Shown here piece by piece: positions 18,391 to 20,459 of a DNA stretch of 20,459 bases. How positions within the stretch are numbered: position 1 is the first letter of the stretch; the number at the start of each line of letters is the position of its first letter. The notes under the pieces are model-generated. The model had not been told where the DNA came from, ran no database searches, and saw only the letters and a program-made list of their open reading frames with translations. The position numbers were made by a program, and so were the translations under genes. The DNA comes from a virus, in IMG/VR virus record IMGVR_UViG_3300046665_000444, positions 1-20,459 of that record; one strand, 5' to 3'.

Positions 18391-20459
18391 CTAGTTAAGC
18401 GACCTCATAGCGCGTCTAGCTGCTTCATTTCGTTGTCTGTTTAACTTTTCAAGGCGATCACGTTTTTGTTTGCTAGATAGCGTTGTCGAGTTTTGAACAG
18501 AACGCATTTCTTTTGTGATGTCTCCTGTCGCTTGCGTTCCTGCTTTGACTTGTTCCCATTTACGTTCATCAAATGACTTGCTGCCAGAACCTTTTTGACG
18601 TTGCAATTTTTCGCGTAAGTCATACAGTTTATTCATACTCTCACCGGAAGTACCTTGGTCCATCAAGAAAGAACGTAAAACAGGTTGTTGACTTATTTGT
18701 TTAGCTGGCTTTGCTACTCCGTCATGATTGCCTGTTGCTTTTAGAATCGGATTAACTACAGCAGCGTCAAGCGCGTCAGTGGCGTAAGTTCCTAAACCTC
18801 CGGTTAATCCTCTAATTGTGTTGTCAATAATACGTGGCGAACCAAAGTTTTTAAACGGCCCTTCTCCACCTGTCATTTTATTAATGGCAGCACCAGCAAC
18901 ACGAGCAGTAGAAGAAGTTTTAATGTCGTAATGGTCTTGATATTCTTTGTTATTGTCGCTCATTCCGTCAATCGGTCCCTGTCTGAAGAAAGAATAATTT
19001 GCAGTTCCTTCAATGATCGGAAGCAATCCGGTCATCATTACAGGAATAGACATACTAGAAAACGTCTCTTTCATATACCCTTCAAAAGCTTTAGGGTTGT
19101 TCTTGTACGCGAAGTCTGCAGCTCTTTCGATTGGATCAGCAAACAGTGGCGCTACGTCAAACGGTTTAGGTATACGCGCTACTTGATTCGTTCCCGGTAT
19201 AGGCATTAACCAAAAAGAATTTTTTAACCATTGCGGCGCGTCATTGATAGACTTTTTCTGTTCTTCATTCGCTAGTGTATGTTGAGCTGCAATAACGCCA
19301 AGTGTCGGAAGTGAAACCATAGCAACAGACTTTGCGGTAAATTTAGCAAAATCTTTTTTGCTCTTAAATGCTGTACGAAGTAATTTGTCTTTACCTTGAA
19401 TGTTCGCATTTAAGAAGGCCACAACCTTGTTTGCTTCTTTGATGTTATTACCGGATCTAGCAAAGTCCATAATATCACGCGCGCGGTATGCTGCTTCTTG
19501 TGGTGAAACTCCTTTTCGTAAAGCTGCGCGATATTCCCCAACCTTAGTGGCGCTTTCTGTAATATCAGCAATTCCACGCAGAATATTAAGATACGTGTTA
19601 GGGTTAACAACGTTTCTGAATTTTGGTGAATCACCTTCTTTAAGCACTCTTTTTATAACGTCCTGATGTAGTTTGCGGTCATTTGAAACAATGTTACCGT
19701 AACCGCCGTTATGTTGGATGAAATCCTCGTAAAGCTTACCTGGATTCTTTAACGTTTTACCACCGACTTTTAAAGAAAGAGACTGCCACAAACCGACAGG
19801 GAAATCAACTAGTGGATTAAAACCTGATTCAGAAACGATGTAAGCCGCAGGAACATCGCGCATAAAGTTTCTCATAGAAAACTCAGGTGTTAATGTTGCA
19901 CCAGCTCGCAACCATCCGGCAGGGTGAGAAAGAATTTTAATAACGCCGTTTGATGCTTCTTTATCTAATCCCTTCATAGCTTTGTAAACGTCCGGCTCAA
20001 CCTCGTAATGCACTTCTTTTCCGTTTTCAAACGCCTTGATAGTGTTTAGTCTTGTTCTTGCTTCGTCAGGACTTACGCGGCGAATAAATGCGCTCTCAGT
20101 GTCCTTATTAGCAAGCTTGCCAAGTTGTTGCGCTACTCGTTGTTTATCGCCTTGTGTAACCGCGTTAAACATATTTTTGACCATAGATTCCATAGGGTCA
20201 ATGATTTTTTTGTCAGATCCCTTGATTTTCTTTATTGGGTTAGTAGCGTTCGCAACGGCCGAATTTATCCCATTACTAAAGTTCACTTTATCATCATCGA
20301 AGTGTCTAAACATAGGCATGTAGTTAGGGTGTTTAGCTCTCATTGCGTCAAATGCTTCTTGTGACAAGATACCTGTATCGACTAACTCACGCTTTGTCAC
20401 GTTGTTTGAAGCTTCTACAAGCTTTTTACGTAACTTTTCCATGTTAGGCGATTCAAAGT
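18391..20459 (-). CDS. C-terminal part of a large polyvalent protein with LPD38-type domain
   Basis: The frame is open to the right edge, and the first ATG (20442) has no ribosome site, so this is the end (at least 689 codons) of a larger gene. Residues about 170-330 (numbered from that ATG) match the LPD38 pattern: HPAGWLRAGATLTPEFSMRN, FNPLVDFPVGLW and RARDIMDFARSGNN. A hydrophobic stretch lies near 373-390, and the end is basic and helical (RDRLEKLNRQRNEAARRAM). Large polyvalent proteins are multi-domain phage proteins thought to be carried in the virion and injected. It lies at the end of the late region next to lysis. Confidence 0.75.
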   Translation of the reverse strand, partial: FESPNMEKLRKKLVEASNNVTKRELVDTGILSQEAFDAMRAKHPNYMPMFRHFDDDKVNFSNGINSAVANATNPIKKIKGSDKKIIDPMESMVKNMFNAVTQGDKQRVAQQLGKLANKDTESAFIRRVSPDEARTRLNTIKAFENGKEVHYEVEPDVYKAMKGLDKEASNGVIKILSHPAGWLRAGATLTPEFSMRNFMRDVPAAYIVSESGFNPLVDFPVGLWQSLSLKVGGKTLKNPGKLYEDFIQHNGGYGNIVSNDRKLHQDVIKRVLKEGDSPKFRNVVNPNTYLNILRGIADITESATKVGEYRAALRKGVSPQEAAYRARDIMDFARSGNNIKEANKVVAFLNANIQGKDKLLRTAFKSKKDFAKFTAKSVAMVSLPTLGVIAAQHTLANEEQKKSINDAPQWLKNSFWLMPIPGTNQVARIPKPFDVAPLFADPIERAADFAYKNNPKAFEGYMKETFSSMSIPVMMTGLLPIIEGTANYSFFRQGPIDGMSDNNKEYQDHYDIKTSSTARVAGAAINKMTGGEGPFKNFGSPRIIDNTIRGLTGGLGTYATDALDAAVVNPILKATGNHDGVAKPAKQISQQPVLRSFLMDQGTSGESMNKLYDLREKLQRQKGSGSKSFDERKWEQVKAGTQATGDITKEMRSVQNSTTLSSKQKRDRLEKLNRQRNEAARRAMRSLN

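Noticed and set aside
19400-19666. Plus-strand frames opposite the LPD38-type gene
   Set aside because: Shadows of a long, motif-bearing gene; no promoter or ribosome site.

Overview
This window is phage DNA from a temperate phage or prophage of a low-GC Gram-positive host, most likely a Bacillus or close relative. The evidence is strong GGAGG-type ribosome sites, frequent TTG starts, and a gene set (DnaD-like initiator, DnaC-like loader, ERF, Gam-like protein, YopX-like protein, phage sigma factor, FtsK-like ATPase next to a serine integrase, M15 endolysin) familiar from Bacillus siphophages. The species cannot be fixed from the sequence. No rRNA, tRNA, insertion sequence or CRISPR array is visible.

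Layout, left to right. (1) 1-1148: head-packaging genes on the minus strand, with terminase large subunit cut by the window edge and small subunit overlapping it. (2) 1149-1394: an AT-rich, hairpin-rich gap with a terminator pointing left. (3) 1395-11452: one long minus-strand early operon read from the genetic switch: Cro-like regulator, small ORFs, Gam-like protein, YopX-like protein, ERF annealing protein, repeat protein, ORF6N/ORF6C antirepressor-like protein, DnaD-like initiator, helicase loader, a run of tiny cysteine-rich proteins, phage sigma factor, HNH nuclease, SSB, tiny membrane proteins and a dimeric-type dUTPase. Most genes overlap by 4-5 bases (ATGA or TAATG). (4) 11453-12033: switch region with two TGTTGC-N7-GCAACA operators between the early promoter and a CI-like repressor. 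(5) 12041-13839: a 40-codon cysteine gene on the minus strand, a palindrome-rich spacer with a LexA-like box, a large serine integrase and, just after it, a 40-bp imperfect inverted repeat that is a good attP candidate. (6) 13862-16738: a minus-strand module (small membrane protein, FtsK/HerA-type ATPase, replication-relaxation family protein), diverging across a regularly spaced array of CTAATATATTAG palindromes from a small XRE regulator and a cysteine-rich partner. (7) 16770-20459: lysis cassette (holin, Tad2-like anti-Thoeris protein, M15 endolysin), a terminator, a small membrane protein and the C-terminal part of a very large LPD38-type polyvalent protein.

How it works together (inference): the CI-like repressor holds the early promoter off. 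It has no self-cleaving peptidase domain, so release may depend on the antirepressor-like protein. The early operon builds a replisome-loading set (DnaD-like, DnaC-like, SSB) and recombination tools (ERF, Gam). The sigma factor probably redirects RNA polymerase to late genes. Phage genes lie on both sides of the integrase and the putative attP is intact, so the DNA is more likely a free phage or extrachromosomal genome than a prophage integrated at that site. The most interesting items are the palindrome array in front of the FtsK module, the shared DLPF tails on three replication proteins, the putative attP, the Tad2-like gene inside the lysis cassette, and a zinc-module insertion in the dUTPase.
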